From the NCBI GenBank assembly GCA_029884515.1, contig JAOUHR010000102.1:1-6906 (forward strand): a DNA stretch of 6,906 nucleotides, read 5' to 3'. The translations under genes and the position numbers were made by a program. The notes under the pieces were generated by a model that was not told where the DNA came from, searched no databases, and worked only from the letters and a program-made list of their open reading frames with translations. This DNA comes from Gemmatimonadota bacterium. Its GTDB lineage: Bacteria; Gemmatimonadota; Gemmatimonadetes; Gemmatimonadales; Gemmatimonadaceae. Shown here in pieces: positions 1 through 6,391 of this stretch; within the stretch, counting starts at the first letter, position 1, and each line of letters opens with the position of its first letter.

Positions 1-2637
1 AAGTTGGACCACATAGGGCGCGACGATGTTCACCTGGAACGAGTCGGTCCGGAACCCGGGTGCCTGGTACACCACCCAGGACTGTCCCGGCGAAACGCCC
101 GCGACGACGCCCAGATAGTCGTAGTAGGAGTAGCCGTAGCCGCTCGGGTCGCGCGGGAGGGTGACGAGCGTGTCGACTCGAGCCACCGCGGGAACGCGGC
201 TCGTGAACCGGATCGGGATGTCACGGCTCACCGGCCGCGAGGGCTGGATCTGGATCCGATTCTGATGGCCGACCGGCAGCGGATCGTAGAGGTTCGAGTA
301 GTACGAGTACAGCGCCAGCGTGCCCTGCTCCACCGCGAACGGGGCGGAGGTGCCCGCGTACCCAGGAGCCTCGAGCGTCACGGTCATGCCGGCCGACTGA
401 CCGATGGGGAGCACCACCAGCTGTCCCGACAACTGACCGGCCGGGATGAACACCACCGCGGACTCCGCCGGCGGTGCCAGGAGTTTCACGCCATCCGCCA
501 CCCGGAGGTCGTAGCAGTAGATGTCGCACGGATCCGCCGGCGCGCCGAGGCCCTCTCCGGGCGCCACGAGCACGGCCGTCGGGTCGTCCGAGCGCGCCAC
601 CACCGTCAGGCCACCCGCCGGCGCGGGCGCCGAGAGACGGATCAGCTTCCGCAGGGTGTCACCGATCACCACGTTCGGATTAGAGTTGCTGCCACTGAGG
701 ATCATCCCGGCAGAGTCCACCGTCACCAATAGGGAGTCCGTGCCGGCCGAAGAGCTCACGACGCCATATGTGCTGCCCACCCCACGTCCCGTGAACGCCG
801 GGCTTCGCGTGGTCGCGCCCGCGGTGAAGATGACCGAGTCGACCGCCCACTTCGCGACGAGCGTATCACGCATCACGAGCTGCGCGACGAGCGCGCTGCC
901 CGACGCTGGTGAGAGATAGATCGGCACGGTCTTGGTGCCGTCGACGACAGCGGCCACATAGTCAACACCCATGAACAGCACCGGCGTGCCGCCGCCGGTG
1001 AACACCGATGCACTCACCGCCACCGGCTGCAGGGCGCCGACGGTCACCGTCATCTGCTGCGTGCCGCCGGCGCCGATCGTCCACGCCGTCGCCGCGCGTC
1101 CGTCGACGTTGCTGGTCGCCGACGCGGGAGAGACGCTGCCGCCGCCCGCCACGACCGCGAACTGCACCGTGAGTCCCGCCTTCGGGAAGCCGAACTGGTC
1201 GGTCACCCGCACGCGGATGGAATCGGGCAGCAAGGTGCTCGGCGGCGCGCTCTGACCGGCGCCGCTCGTGATCGTGATCGTGCTCGCCGGCGCGGCCGCG
1301 ACGTCGAACGCGTTGGACTGTGCCGGGGGCACGCCGGTGACCGACGCCACGAGGCGGTACGCCGTGCCGCCCCGGTCGATGGTCAGGCCCGGGAAGGTAG
1401 CCACGCCATTCACCGCGGCACGCGTCGAGGTGCCGACGATGGTCGCCCCGGCCGTGCCGCCGGTGAGCGAGAGCACGACGTTCCCATTGAAGCCGGCCAC
1501 GACGCCGCCCGCGCCATCACGCACGGACACCGTGAACGACGGGATCGTCGCGCCCGCGGTGAAGTTCGCCGGGCTCGCGCTAAAGGCGAGCGACGCCGGC
1601 GCCGAGGAGATCTGCTGGCCACCGACGGCGAGCGAGATCGCCGTCTGCGGGATGGAGGCCGTCATTATGGCGGCGCCGGCAGAGTCGCCGGCGATCCAGT
1701 TCACCTGTGCCTCGCCGGCCACATCCGTCACCGCGCTCGGCGCGCTCACACTCCCCTGGCCGCGCGTCACCGCGAAGTTGACCGTGACGCCCGCGACGCC
1801 GAGCCCGTCCGTGGCGTTCACGCGCACGCGCACGGGATTCGGGAACGGAGTGCCTTGCAAGGTCTGCTGGTTCCCGCCGCTCACGAGCACGAGCGCGGTC
1901 GGCGTCGGCGTGATGCGGACGAGTGCGGTGTCGGATTGTCCCGTGAGCGTCTGCGCGATGATCAGTGCGGTGCCGCGCGCGCCGAGCAGCGTGGCCACGC
2001 CGGAGCTCAGGCCCACGCGCACGCGCGCCGAGTCGGTGGAGGTGAATGCGCGTGGCGCCGAGGGCAGCGGTTGCTGCGAAGTCGAGTAGACGATGGCCGA
2101 GAAGGTCGTCTGGGCGTTGATCACGCCGACGAATGAGTCGGGGGCGATGACGATGCTCGCCGCGTCCGCTCCGGGTCCCACGTACACGCCGATCGGCACC
2201 TCGACGGGTGGCGGCGGATTGTTGGCTGTCGCCGCCTTCGCGACGACCGTCACGGGGCCGCCGGCGAAGACGGTGTCGCCTGCCGCGTTGATGTACTTCA
2301 TCGTGGCCGAGAGCGGCTCGCCCGTGCTCGGCGCGGCCGGGTCGAGCTGCACGGTGAACTTGAGCGTGATCGCGTCCTGCCCGGGCGGGAAGTCGACCAG
2401 TGTGTCGACGGCGACGCTGCCATCCGCCCGTCGCAGGACGACCCGCACCTTCTGGAACGGCACGACGGAGCCGATCCCCAACACCTCTCCGGAGCCCAGG
2501 AGCCGCACGCTCTCGAACTGCGGGTCGAGGGCGATGGCCGCCACGCGGCCCACGCCGCCGGGGCCGGTGATATCACGGCCGCAGCTGAGCGCGCTTGCAG
2601 CGAGAGCGAGGAACAGCAGGAACTGTCGGCGGAACAT
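1..2637 (-). CDS. Large Ig-like-repeat surface lipoprotein (partial; N-terminal 879 residues)
   Basis: Seen: one frame is open from ATG at 2637 to the window edge; I checked every codon and found no stop. Residues 1-18 form a signal peptide (basic MFRRQ, then a Leu/Ala/Phe core), followed by Cys19 in an ALS-C context, a slightly atypical lipobox. About 140-148 is a proline-rich linker (PPPP). The rest is beta-rich Ala/Gly/Val/Thr/Ser sequence in Ig-like units: a BIG2-like unit (about 159-244), an invasin/Big_1-like unit (about 248-338), another Ig-like unit (about 344-450), a second Big_1-like unit (about 452-545) clearly related to the first, and more divergent units at about 655-770 and 780-879. 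Known: such arrays are typical of secreted adhesins and envelope proteins. Inference: a lipid-anchored envelope protein; ligand and role unknown. An in-frame ATG at 2649 would add MSPP. Neither start has a clear Shine-Dalgarno, so the start is uncertain by four codons. The C-terminus lies outside the window. Confidence 0.85.
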   Translation of the reverse strand, partial: MFRRQFLLFLALAASALSCGRDITGPGGVGRVAAIALDPQFESVRLLGSGEVLGIGSVVPFQKVRVVLRRADGSVAVDTLVDFPPGQDAITLKFTVQLDPAAPSTGEPLSATMKYINAAGDTVFAGGPVTVVAKAATANNPPPPVEVPIGVYVGPGADAASIVIAPDSFVGVINAQTTFSAIVYSTSQQPLPSAPRAFTSTDSARVRVGLSSGVATLLGARGTALIIAQTLTGQSDTALVRITPTPTALVLVSGGNQQTLQGTPFPNPVRVRVNATDGLGVAGVTVNFAVTRGQGSVSAPSAVTDVAGEAQVNWIAGDSAGAAIMTASIPQTAISLAVGGQQISSAPASLAFSASPANFTAGATIPSFTVSVRDGAGGVVAGFNGNVVLSLTGGTAGATIVGTSTRAAVNGVATFPGLTIDRGGTAYRLVASVTGVPPAQSNAFDVAAAPASTITITSGAGQSAPPSTLLPDSIRVRVTDQFGFPKAGLTVQFAVVAGGGSVSPASATSNVDGRAATAWTIGAGGTQQMTVTVGALQPVAVSASVFTGGGTPVLFMGVDYVAAVVDGTKTVPIYLSPASGSALVAQLVMRDTLVAKWAVDSVIFTAGATTRSPAFTGRGVGSTYGVVSSSAGTDSLLVTVDSAGMILSGSNSNPNVVIGDTLRKLIRLSAPAPAGGLTVVARSDDPTAVLVAPGEGLGAPADPCDIYCYDLRVADGVKLLAPPAESAVVFIPAGQLSGQLVVLPIGQSAGMTVTLEAPGYAGTSAPFAVEQGTLALYSYYSNLYDPLPVGHQNRIQIQPSRPVSRDIPIRFTSRVPAVARVDTLVTLPRDPSGYGYSYYDYLGVVAGVSPGQSWVVYQAPGFRTDSFQVNIVAPYVVQL

Positions 2638-2760
2638 CGGTGGGGACATTGCCGAGCGCGGTGGGCAGGGTCGATTCGGCCCCGACGATTCTGCGCCGGG
2701 CCCCGGAAATCATGGTTCCACCTTAGACTTCCCGCAATCTCGGTGCCGCCTGGCAGCTAA

Positions 2761-2778
2761 TTGTGACCGAAGACACAA
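2761..2778. promoter_or_regulatory. Candidate CRP/FNR-family operator upstream of SURF1
   Basis: Seen: a perfect inverted repeat TTGTG-N8-CACAA, which can also be read as TGTGA-N6-ACACA. Known: the CRP consensus is TGTGA-N6-TCACA, so the core matches at 9 of 10 positions; CRP/FNR-superfamily regulators bind sites of this form. The site ends 13 nt before the GTG of SURF1 and 3 nt before its Shine-Dalgarno. Inference: if used, it would probably repress SURF1 from a downstream position, or act on the divergent lipoprotein gene about 125 nt away. A chance 5-bp palindrome cannot be excluded, and no regulator gene is visible in the window. Confidence 0.3.
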
Positions 2779-2781
2779 ATC

Positions 2782-2785
2782 GAGG
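2782..2785 (+). promoter_or_regulatory. Ribosome binding site of SURF1 gene
   Basis: GAGG lies 6 nt before GTG 2792. This supports the GTG start over any upstream in-frame codon; the region further upstream in that frame is antisense to the lipoprotein gene and not protein-like. Confidence 0.55.
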
Positions 2786-2791
2786 TCCCTC

Positions 2792-3505
2792 GTGCGACTC
2801 CGCCCCGTTCTTGGGCTCGTCATCCCCCTCGCCTTCGCCGCGCTCTTCGCGCGGCTCGGGGTCTGGCAGCTCGTCCGGCACGAGGAGCGCGAGGCGGCGA
2901 ATGCGCGCCTCCTTGAGCGACTCCACCAGCCCCCCACCGTGCTGGCCAAGGCGCTGGCTGACACCACGGATCCATCGTGGCGGATCGTGCGCGTTGCCGG
3001 CCGGTTCCGCTACGACCTCGAGCAGGTGCTCGCGGGCCGGACCAACGGTGGTTCTCCGGGCGTGCACCTCATCACGCCCATGGCGGTTCCGGGTACCGAC
3101 TCGCTCGTGATCGTCACGCGCGGATGGGTCTACTCCCCGGACGCCGCCAGCGCGGATCCCGCTCGCTGGCGGGAAGGCGAATACGTCACGCTCACCGGCT
3201 ACCTCATGCCGTTGGACTCCACCGGTCCTGCCGCGCCCGAGGATGGGGCGCGCCCCCTGCGCTCGCTCAACCGCGCGGCCCTCGGCGCGCGCATCGGGGC
3301 CCCCGTCGCCCGCGTGCAGATCATCATGACCTCGGACTCGGCCGCCCGTGCCGATTCGGTGCCTCGACGCCTCGCTACTCCAGTGCCTGATGCGGGGCCG
3401 CATCGCTCGTACGCGATCCAGTGGTTCGCGTTCGCCCTCATCGCGCTCATCGGCGGCTTGGTGCTCTACCGGCACGGCATTGTGAGTGCCGGCATCGCGG
3501 GGTAG
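2792..3505 (+). CDS. SURF1 family cytochrome oxidase assembly protein
   Basis: Role (family knowledge): SURF1/Shy1 proteins assist assembly of haem-copper cytochrome c oxidase, probably by helping deliver haem a to subunit I; they sit in the cytoplasmic membrane with two helices flanking a periplasmic domain. Seen: 237 residues, a normal bacterial length. The first helix is at about 5-22, followed by the family signature LGVWQLVR (22-29) and a charged stretch. VAGRF (68-72), PGVHLITPM and RGWV (110-113) fit the conserved core. The C-terminal HRSYAIQWF (204-212) leads into the second helix (about 208-229), the usual SURF1 ending. GTG 2792 is chosen because it puts the first helix at the N-terminus and has GAGG 6 nt upstream; no ATG suits. 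No oxidase subunit or haem A synthase gene is visible nearby, so it is an orphan here. It may be co-transcribed with the dehydrogenase gene 65 nt downstream. Confidence 0.9.
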   Translation: MRLRPVLGLVIPLAFAALFARLGVWQLVRHEEREAANARLLERLHQPPTVLAKALADTTDPSWRIVRVAGRFRYDLEQVLAGRTNGGSPGVHLITPMAVPGTDSLVIVTRGWVYSPDAASADPARWREGEYVTLTGYLMPLDSTGPAAPEDGARPLRSLNRAALGARIGAPVARVQIIMTSDSAARADSVPRRLATPVPDAGPHRSYAIQWFAFALIALIGGLVLYRHGIVSAGIAG

Positions 3506-3506
3506 C

Positions 3507-3512
3507 TATAGA
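3507..3512 (+). promoter_or_regulatory. Possible -10 element upstream of acyl-CoA dehydrogenase
   Basis: TATAGA matches the sigma-70 -10 consensus at 4 of 6 positions and stands out in GC-rich sequence, starting one base after the SURF1 stop. The nearest -35-like hexamer, TTGTGA (3480-3485), is 21 nt away, longer than the usual 16-18. If real, it would give the dehydrogenase its own promoter with a leader of roughly 50 nt. The match is weak. Confidence 0.2.
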
Positions 3513-3558
3513 GGACGCTGCGGGAAGCCCTGCGACCCGCCCGAAGGACGCCCTCTCT

Positions 3559-3565
3559 GAGGAGG
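3559..3565 (+). promoter_or_regulatory. Strong ribosome binding site of acyl-CoA dehydrogenase
   Basis: GAGGAGG ends 5 nt before GTG 3571. This favours the GTG over the in-frame ATG at 3583, for which the spacing would be 17 nt, and over upstream codons that would overlap SURF1. Confidence 0.8.
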
Positions 3566-3570
3566 CCCCC

Positions 3571-5484
3571 GTGGCCGGACAGATGAACACCGAAGTCGCT
3601 TCCGAGCAGGAGGCGCGCGACGTCGCCGAGGCGGCCCGCGAGACGGAGTGGGAACACCCCAGCTTCGTCAAGGAACTCTTCCTCGGCCGGTTCCGCTTCG
3701 ACCTGGTGCACCCGCACCCCGCCGAGGATCCAGTCGCAGAGGCCGAGGCCAAGCCCTTCCTTGAGACGCTCAAGGCCTTCCTGGAGCGCTACGACGCCGA
3801 CATGGTGGACCGCTCCGGGGACATCCCCGAGGCGTACGTGCAGGAGTTGCGTGAGATGGGCGCGCTCGGCATGAAGATCCCCAAGGAGTACGGCGGGCTC
3901 GGCCTCTCGCAGATGGCCTACGTCAAGGCGATGGAACTCGTGACCTCGAAGTGCGGGTCGCTCTGCGCCCTGCTCTCGGCGTCGCAGTCCATCGGCGTGC
4001 CGCAGCCGCTCAAGCTCTTCGGCACGGAGGAGCAGAAGAAGAAGTTCTTCCCGCGCATCGCCAAGGGCGCCATCACGGCGTTCGCGCTCACCGAGGTGAA
4101 CGCGGGCTCCGACCCGGCGAACATGACCACCGCGGCCACGCCCAGCGAGGACGGCAAGAGCTGGTCGATCACGGGCGAGAAGCTCTGGTGCACCAACGGC
4201 ACGCGCGCCGAGCTCTTCGTGGTGATGGCGCGCACGCCGGACCGGATGGTGAACGGGAAGCTCAAGAAGAAGCAGATCACGGCCTTCATCGTGGACGCGA
4301 AGACGCCGGGCATCTCGGTGAAGCACCGCTGCCACTTCATGGGTCTCAGGGCGATCGAGAACGGCTGGATCTCCTTCAAGGACGTGAAGGTCCCGAGCGA
4401 GAACATCCTCTGGGGCGAGGGCCGGGGGCTCAAGCTCGCGCTCATCACGCTCAACACCGGGCGCCTCACGATCCCGGCCTCGGTCGCCGGCGCGACGAAA
4501 GCCGTGCTCCGCGGCGTGCGCGAGTGGGCGGCGGAGCGCGTGCAGTGGGGCCAGCCGGTGGGCAAACACGACGCGATCGCGCAGAAGCTCGGGCGCATGA
4601 CGGCGAACACCTTCGCGATGGAGTCGGTCGCGCTCCTCTCCACCGCGCTCTACGAGCGCGGCGGCACCGACATCCGCCTCGAAGCGGCGATCGCCAAGAT
4701 GTTCAACACCGAGCTCGCCTGGCGGAGCGTGGACGACGCGCTGCAGATCCGCGGCGGACGCGGCTACGAGACGGCGGACTCCCTCCGCGCGCGCGGTGAG
4801 AAGCCGCTGCCCATCGAGCGCGCCATGCGCGACAGCCGCATCAACCTGATCTTCGAGGGCTCGAGCGAGATCATGCGGCTCTTCATCGCCCGCGAGGCGG
4901 TGGACGAGCACTTCGCGCGCGCCTTCCCGATCGTCGCGCCGGAGTCATCGTTCGGGACGCGCGTCAAGTTCGCGCTCAAGGCGGCGCCCTTCTATCTCAC
5001 GTGGTATCCCGGCACCTGGATCCCCTCCTTCCGGTCCTACGAGGGCTTCGGGCCGCTGGGCGCGCACATCCGGTACCTCGAGCGCTCCACGCGCCGACTC
5101 GGGCGCACGCTCTTCCACGCGATGGTGCGGTTCGGGCCCAAGCTCGAGAAGCGGCAGATGGTGCTCTTCCGCGCAGTGGACATCGGCGCCGAGCTCTACG
5201 CGATGGCGGCCGTGATTTCGCGGGCGAAGATGCTCGCGGGGCAGGGGAACCCGAAGGCGATGGAACTCGCCGACGTCTTCTGCCGCGAGTCGCGCGACCG
5301 GGTGGAGGCGAGCTTCCGCGCGCTCTACGGCCAGCACGACGTGAAGCTGTATCGCCTCGCGCAGTCCGTGATGAAGGGCGAGCACGCCTGGCTCGAGGAG
5401 GGGATCGTGGACGACGTCGAGATCCGCGCGAAGACGACGCCAGTGGTGCGGCCGGAGGCGCGGGTGCCCGCGGGCGTGGCGTAG
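3571..5484 (+). CDS. Acyl-CoA dehydrogenase, long (C-terminally extended) type
   Basis: Role (family knowledge): an FAD enzyme making the alpha,beta-trans double bond in acyl-CoA, the first step of beta-oxidation, passing electrons to ETF. Seen: 637 residues against about 380-400 for the short family, nearer VLCAD/ACAD9 or mycobacterial FadE10. The family-typical lead HPSFVKELFLGR (29-40) precedes the helical N-domain (about 65-165, with PKEYGGLGLSQ). The middle domain has signature 1, LTEVNAGSDP (173-182), and the flavin-region motif KLWCTNG (204-210). The C-domain has QIRGGRGYE (392-400), an approximately 15-residue insertion, then RDSRINLIFEGSSEIMR; Glu429 of FEG aligns with the MCAD-type catalytic base. 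Residues 451-637 are an extra helical domain with an aromatic patch (471-488, YLTWYPGTWIP), possibly for dimer or membrane contact as in VLCAD. Chain length and substrate cannot be read from sequence; a long-chain acyl-CoA is likely. FadE10-like resemblance is from memory. Confidence 0.93.
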   Translation: MAGQMNTEVASEQEARDVAEAARETEWEHPSFVKELFLGRFRFDLVHPHPAEDPVAEAEAKPFLETLKAFLERYDADMVDRSGDIPEAYVQELREMGALGMKIPKEYGGLGLSQMAYVKAMELVTSKCGSLCALLSASQSIGVPQPLKLFGTEEQKKKFFPRIAKGAITAFALTEVNAGSDPANMTTAATPSEDGKSWSITGEKLWCTNGTRAELFVVMARTPDRMVNGKLKKKQITAFIVDAKTPGISVKHRCHFMGLRAIENGWISFKDVKVPSENILWGEGRGLKLALITLNTGRLTIPASVAGATKAVLRGVREWAAERVQWGQPVGKHDAIAQKLGRMTANTFAMESVALLSTALYERGGTDIRLEAAIAKMFNTELAWRSVDDALQIRGGRGYETADSLRARGEKPLPIERAMRDSRINLIFEGSSEIMRLFIAREAVDEHFARAFPIVAPESSFGTRVKFALKAAPFYLTWYPGTWIPSFRSYEGFGPLGAHIRYLERSTRRLGRTLFHAMVRFGPKLEKRQMVLFRAVDIGAELYAMAAVISRAKMLAGQGNPKAMELADVFCRESRDRVEASFRALYGQHDVKLYRLAQSVMKGEHAWLEEGIVDDVEIRAKTTPVVRPEARVPAGVA

Positions 5485-5497
5485 GCCGCTACGCGAC
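5476..5497. repeat. Inverted repeat spanning both convergent stop codons; possible bidirectional terminator
   Basis: Seen: GCGTAG (5479-5484), loop GCCG, CTACGC (5489-5494): a perfect 6-bp stem, extending to 9 bp (5476-5484 with 5489-5497) with one mismatch. The TAG stops of the dehydrogenase and of the EamA gene lie in opposite arms, because both genes end in GCG-TAG. Only 4 nt separate the genes, so any terminator must overlap coding sequence. There is no T-tract on either strand, so it is not a standard intrinsic terminator. It may be a coincidence of two Ala-stop endings. Confidence 0.35.
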
Positions 5498-6391
5498 CCG
5501 GTCGCGCCTGAACTGCAGCAGCACGACGGCGCCGATGATGAGCGCGCCGCCGGCGAGTGTCGGGAAGGTCAACGCCTGCCGGAGCACCACCACACCGAGC
5601 AGCGCGGTGAGGAAGGGCTCGACGGTCGAGACGATCGCGGTGCGCACGGGGCCCAGCCGGATGAGCCCCATCAGGAAGAAGACACTCGGCAGCACCGTGC
5701 TGAAGATCACGAGGGCGAGCACCACGCCCCACGTTCCCGGCGTGAGGTGCCAGGTGAAGCTCCGGTCGCCCACGCTGAGCACCAGAAAGGCGAGCGCCGC
5801 CCCGATCTTGGAGTAGGCCGAGGTCGGCGCGACGGGATGGTCGCGCTGGATCACGCGCATCGCGGGGATGTAGGCGCCGTAGACCACGGCGGCGGCGAGC
5901 GCGAGGAGGACACCGCGGCGATCCACGCTCTCGGCGCCGGGGAACCCGACCATGACGACGATGCCGGCGAACGAGAGAGCGAGTGCCGCGCCGCGGCGCA
6001 GGTCGAGCCGCTCGGCGCCGCGCACCGCCTGCACGAGCGCGACCCAGGCGGGATACGAGTAGAAGAGGAAGGCGAGGGTCGCGACCGGGATGTACGCGAG
6101 CGACGAGAGTGCCAGGTAGACCAACAACGCCTGGCCGAATCCGCCGATCGAGATGAAGAGCAGCATTTCGCGCGGTGGGATGCGCTTGTAGTCGTGCGTC
6201 CCGACGTAGACGGTGAGCACGACGGCGGAGAGCACGTAACGCCAGGCGAGCAGGGCGGCGAGCGAGAGCCCGCTCGCGGTGGCGAGCGAGGTGAGGATGC
6301 TCACCGCGGCGAAGCCCGTCGCGGCGAGCAGCGTGAAGAGCGTGCCGGGCGCGAGCCGGCTCGCGTCGAGGTCGGGCGCGGGAGTGGCCAT
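5489..6391 (-). CDS. EamA/DMT-superfamily transporter (complete)
   Basis: Role (family knowledge): drug/metabolite transporter superfamily proteins are 10-helix inner-membrane carriers that often export amino acids or other small metabolites; the substrate cannot be deduced here. Seen: 300 residues, the usual length, with about ten hydrophobic segments in two homologous halves. First-half marks are the helix-breaking YSYPAW (111-116) and the AGIVVMVG helix end (142-149). Second-half marks are LGPVRTAI (246-253) and STVEPF (255-260), the conserved Glu-Pro of EamA domain 2. It ends in a short basic tail. ATG 6391 starts before the first helix; its A is also the last base of the upstream gene's TGA. 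No Shine-Dalgarno precedes it, so translation probably depends on reinitiation after that gene. It is clearly paralogous to its upstream neighbour. The stop lies 4 nt from the stop of the convergent dehydrogenase gene. Confidence 0.9.
   Translation of the reverse strand: MATPAPDLDASRLAPGTLFTLLAATGFAAVSILTSLATASGLSLAALLAWRYVLSAVVLTVYVGTHDYKRIPPREMLLFISIGGFGQALLVYLALSSLAYIPVATLAFLFYSYPAWVALVQAVRGAERLDLRRGAALALSFAGIVVMVGFPGAESVDRRGVLLALAAAVVYGAYIPAMRVIQRDHPVAPTSAYSKIGAALAFLVLSVGDRSFTWHLTPGTWGVVLALVIFSTVLPSVFFLMGLIRLGPVRTAIVSTVEPFLTALLGVVVLRQALTFPTLAGGALIIGAVVLLQFRRDRVA

Larger units (their letters stand above)
2638..2791. other. Divergent intergenic region between the Ig-like lipoprotein and SURF1 genes
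   Basis: This 154-nt gap separates two divergently read genes and must hold the promoter of the minus-strand gene and probably that of the plus-strand gene. Its right half (about 2705-2780) is visibly richer in A/T than the flanking coding sequence, as expected of a promoter. A weak -10-like hexamer, TAGACT (2735-2740, + strand), has no convincing -35 partner. Short inverted repeats are CCGGG-C-CCCGG (2696-2706), which could be GC noise, and the better one at 2761-2778, listed separately. I see no small ORF with a ribosome site and no terminator. Confidence 0.6.

Noticed and set aside
521..2089. Long plus-strand open frames opposite the Ig-like lipoprotein (for example 521-919, 971-1255, 1268-2089)
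   Set aside because: They are antisense to a continuous 879-codon frame with a signal peptide and domain pattern. Their products are Ala/Pro/Thr-rich without recognisable motifs, as expected of shadow frames in GC-rich DNA.
2696..2706. CCGGG-C-CCCGG palindrome in the divergent intergenic region
   Set aside because: Short G/C-only palindromes are expected by chance in this base composition, and no known operator form matches.
2093..2791. N-terminal extension of the SURF1 frame to an upstream ATG (2093)
   Set aside because: The added 233 residues lie mostly antisense to the lipoprotein gene and have no SURF1 similarity; GTG 2792 has a ribosome site and gives normal length.
3421..3570. Extension of the dehydrogenase frame upstream into SURF1
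   Set aside because: The Arg/His-rich residues do not resemble the family, and the GAGGAGG before GTG 3571 fixes the start.
3506..3570. Intrinsic terminator between SURF1 and the dehydrogenase
   Set aside because: The only stem I could draw (GAGGACG with CGCCCTC) has a mismatch, a loop of about 30 nt and no T-tract.
3951..4799. Plus-strand Arg/His/Ala-rich open frame inside the dehydrogenase
   Set aside because: It is the alternative frame of a well-supported gene, low in complexity, with no ribosome site.
3466..4911. 481-codon minus-strand open frame opposite the acyl-CoA dehydrogenase
   Set aside because: The Arg/Leu/His/Glu-rich product is the typical antisense shadow of a GC-rich coding frame; the plus-strand gene has clear motifs throughout.
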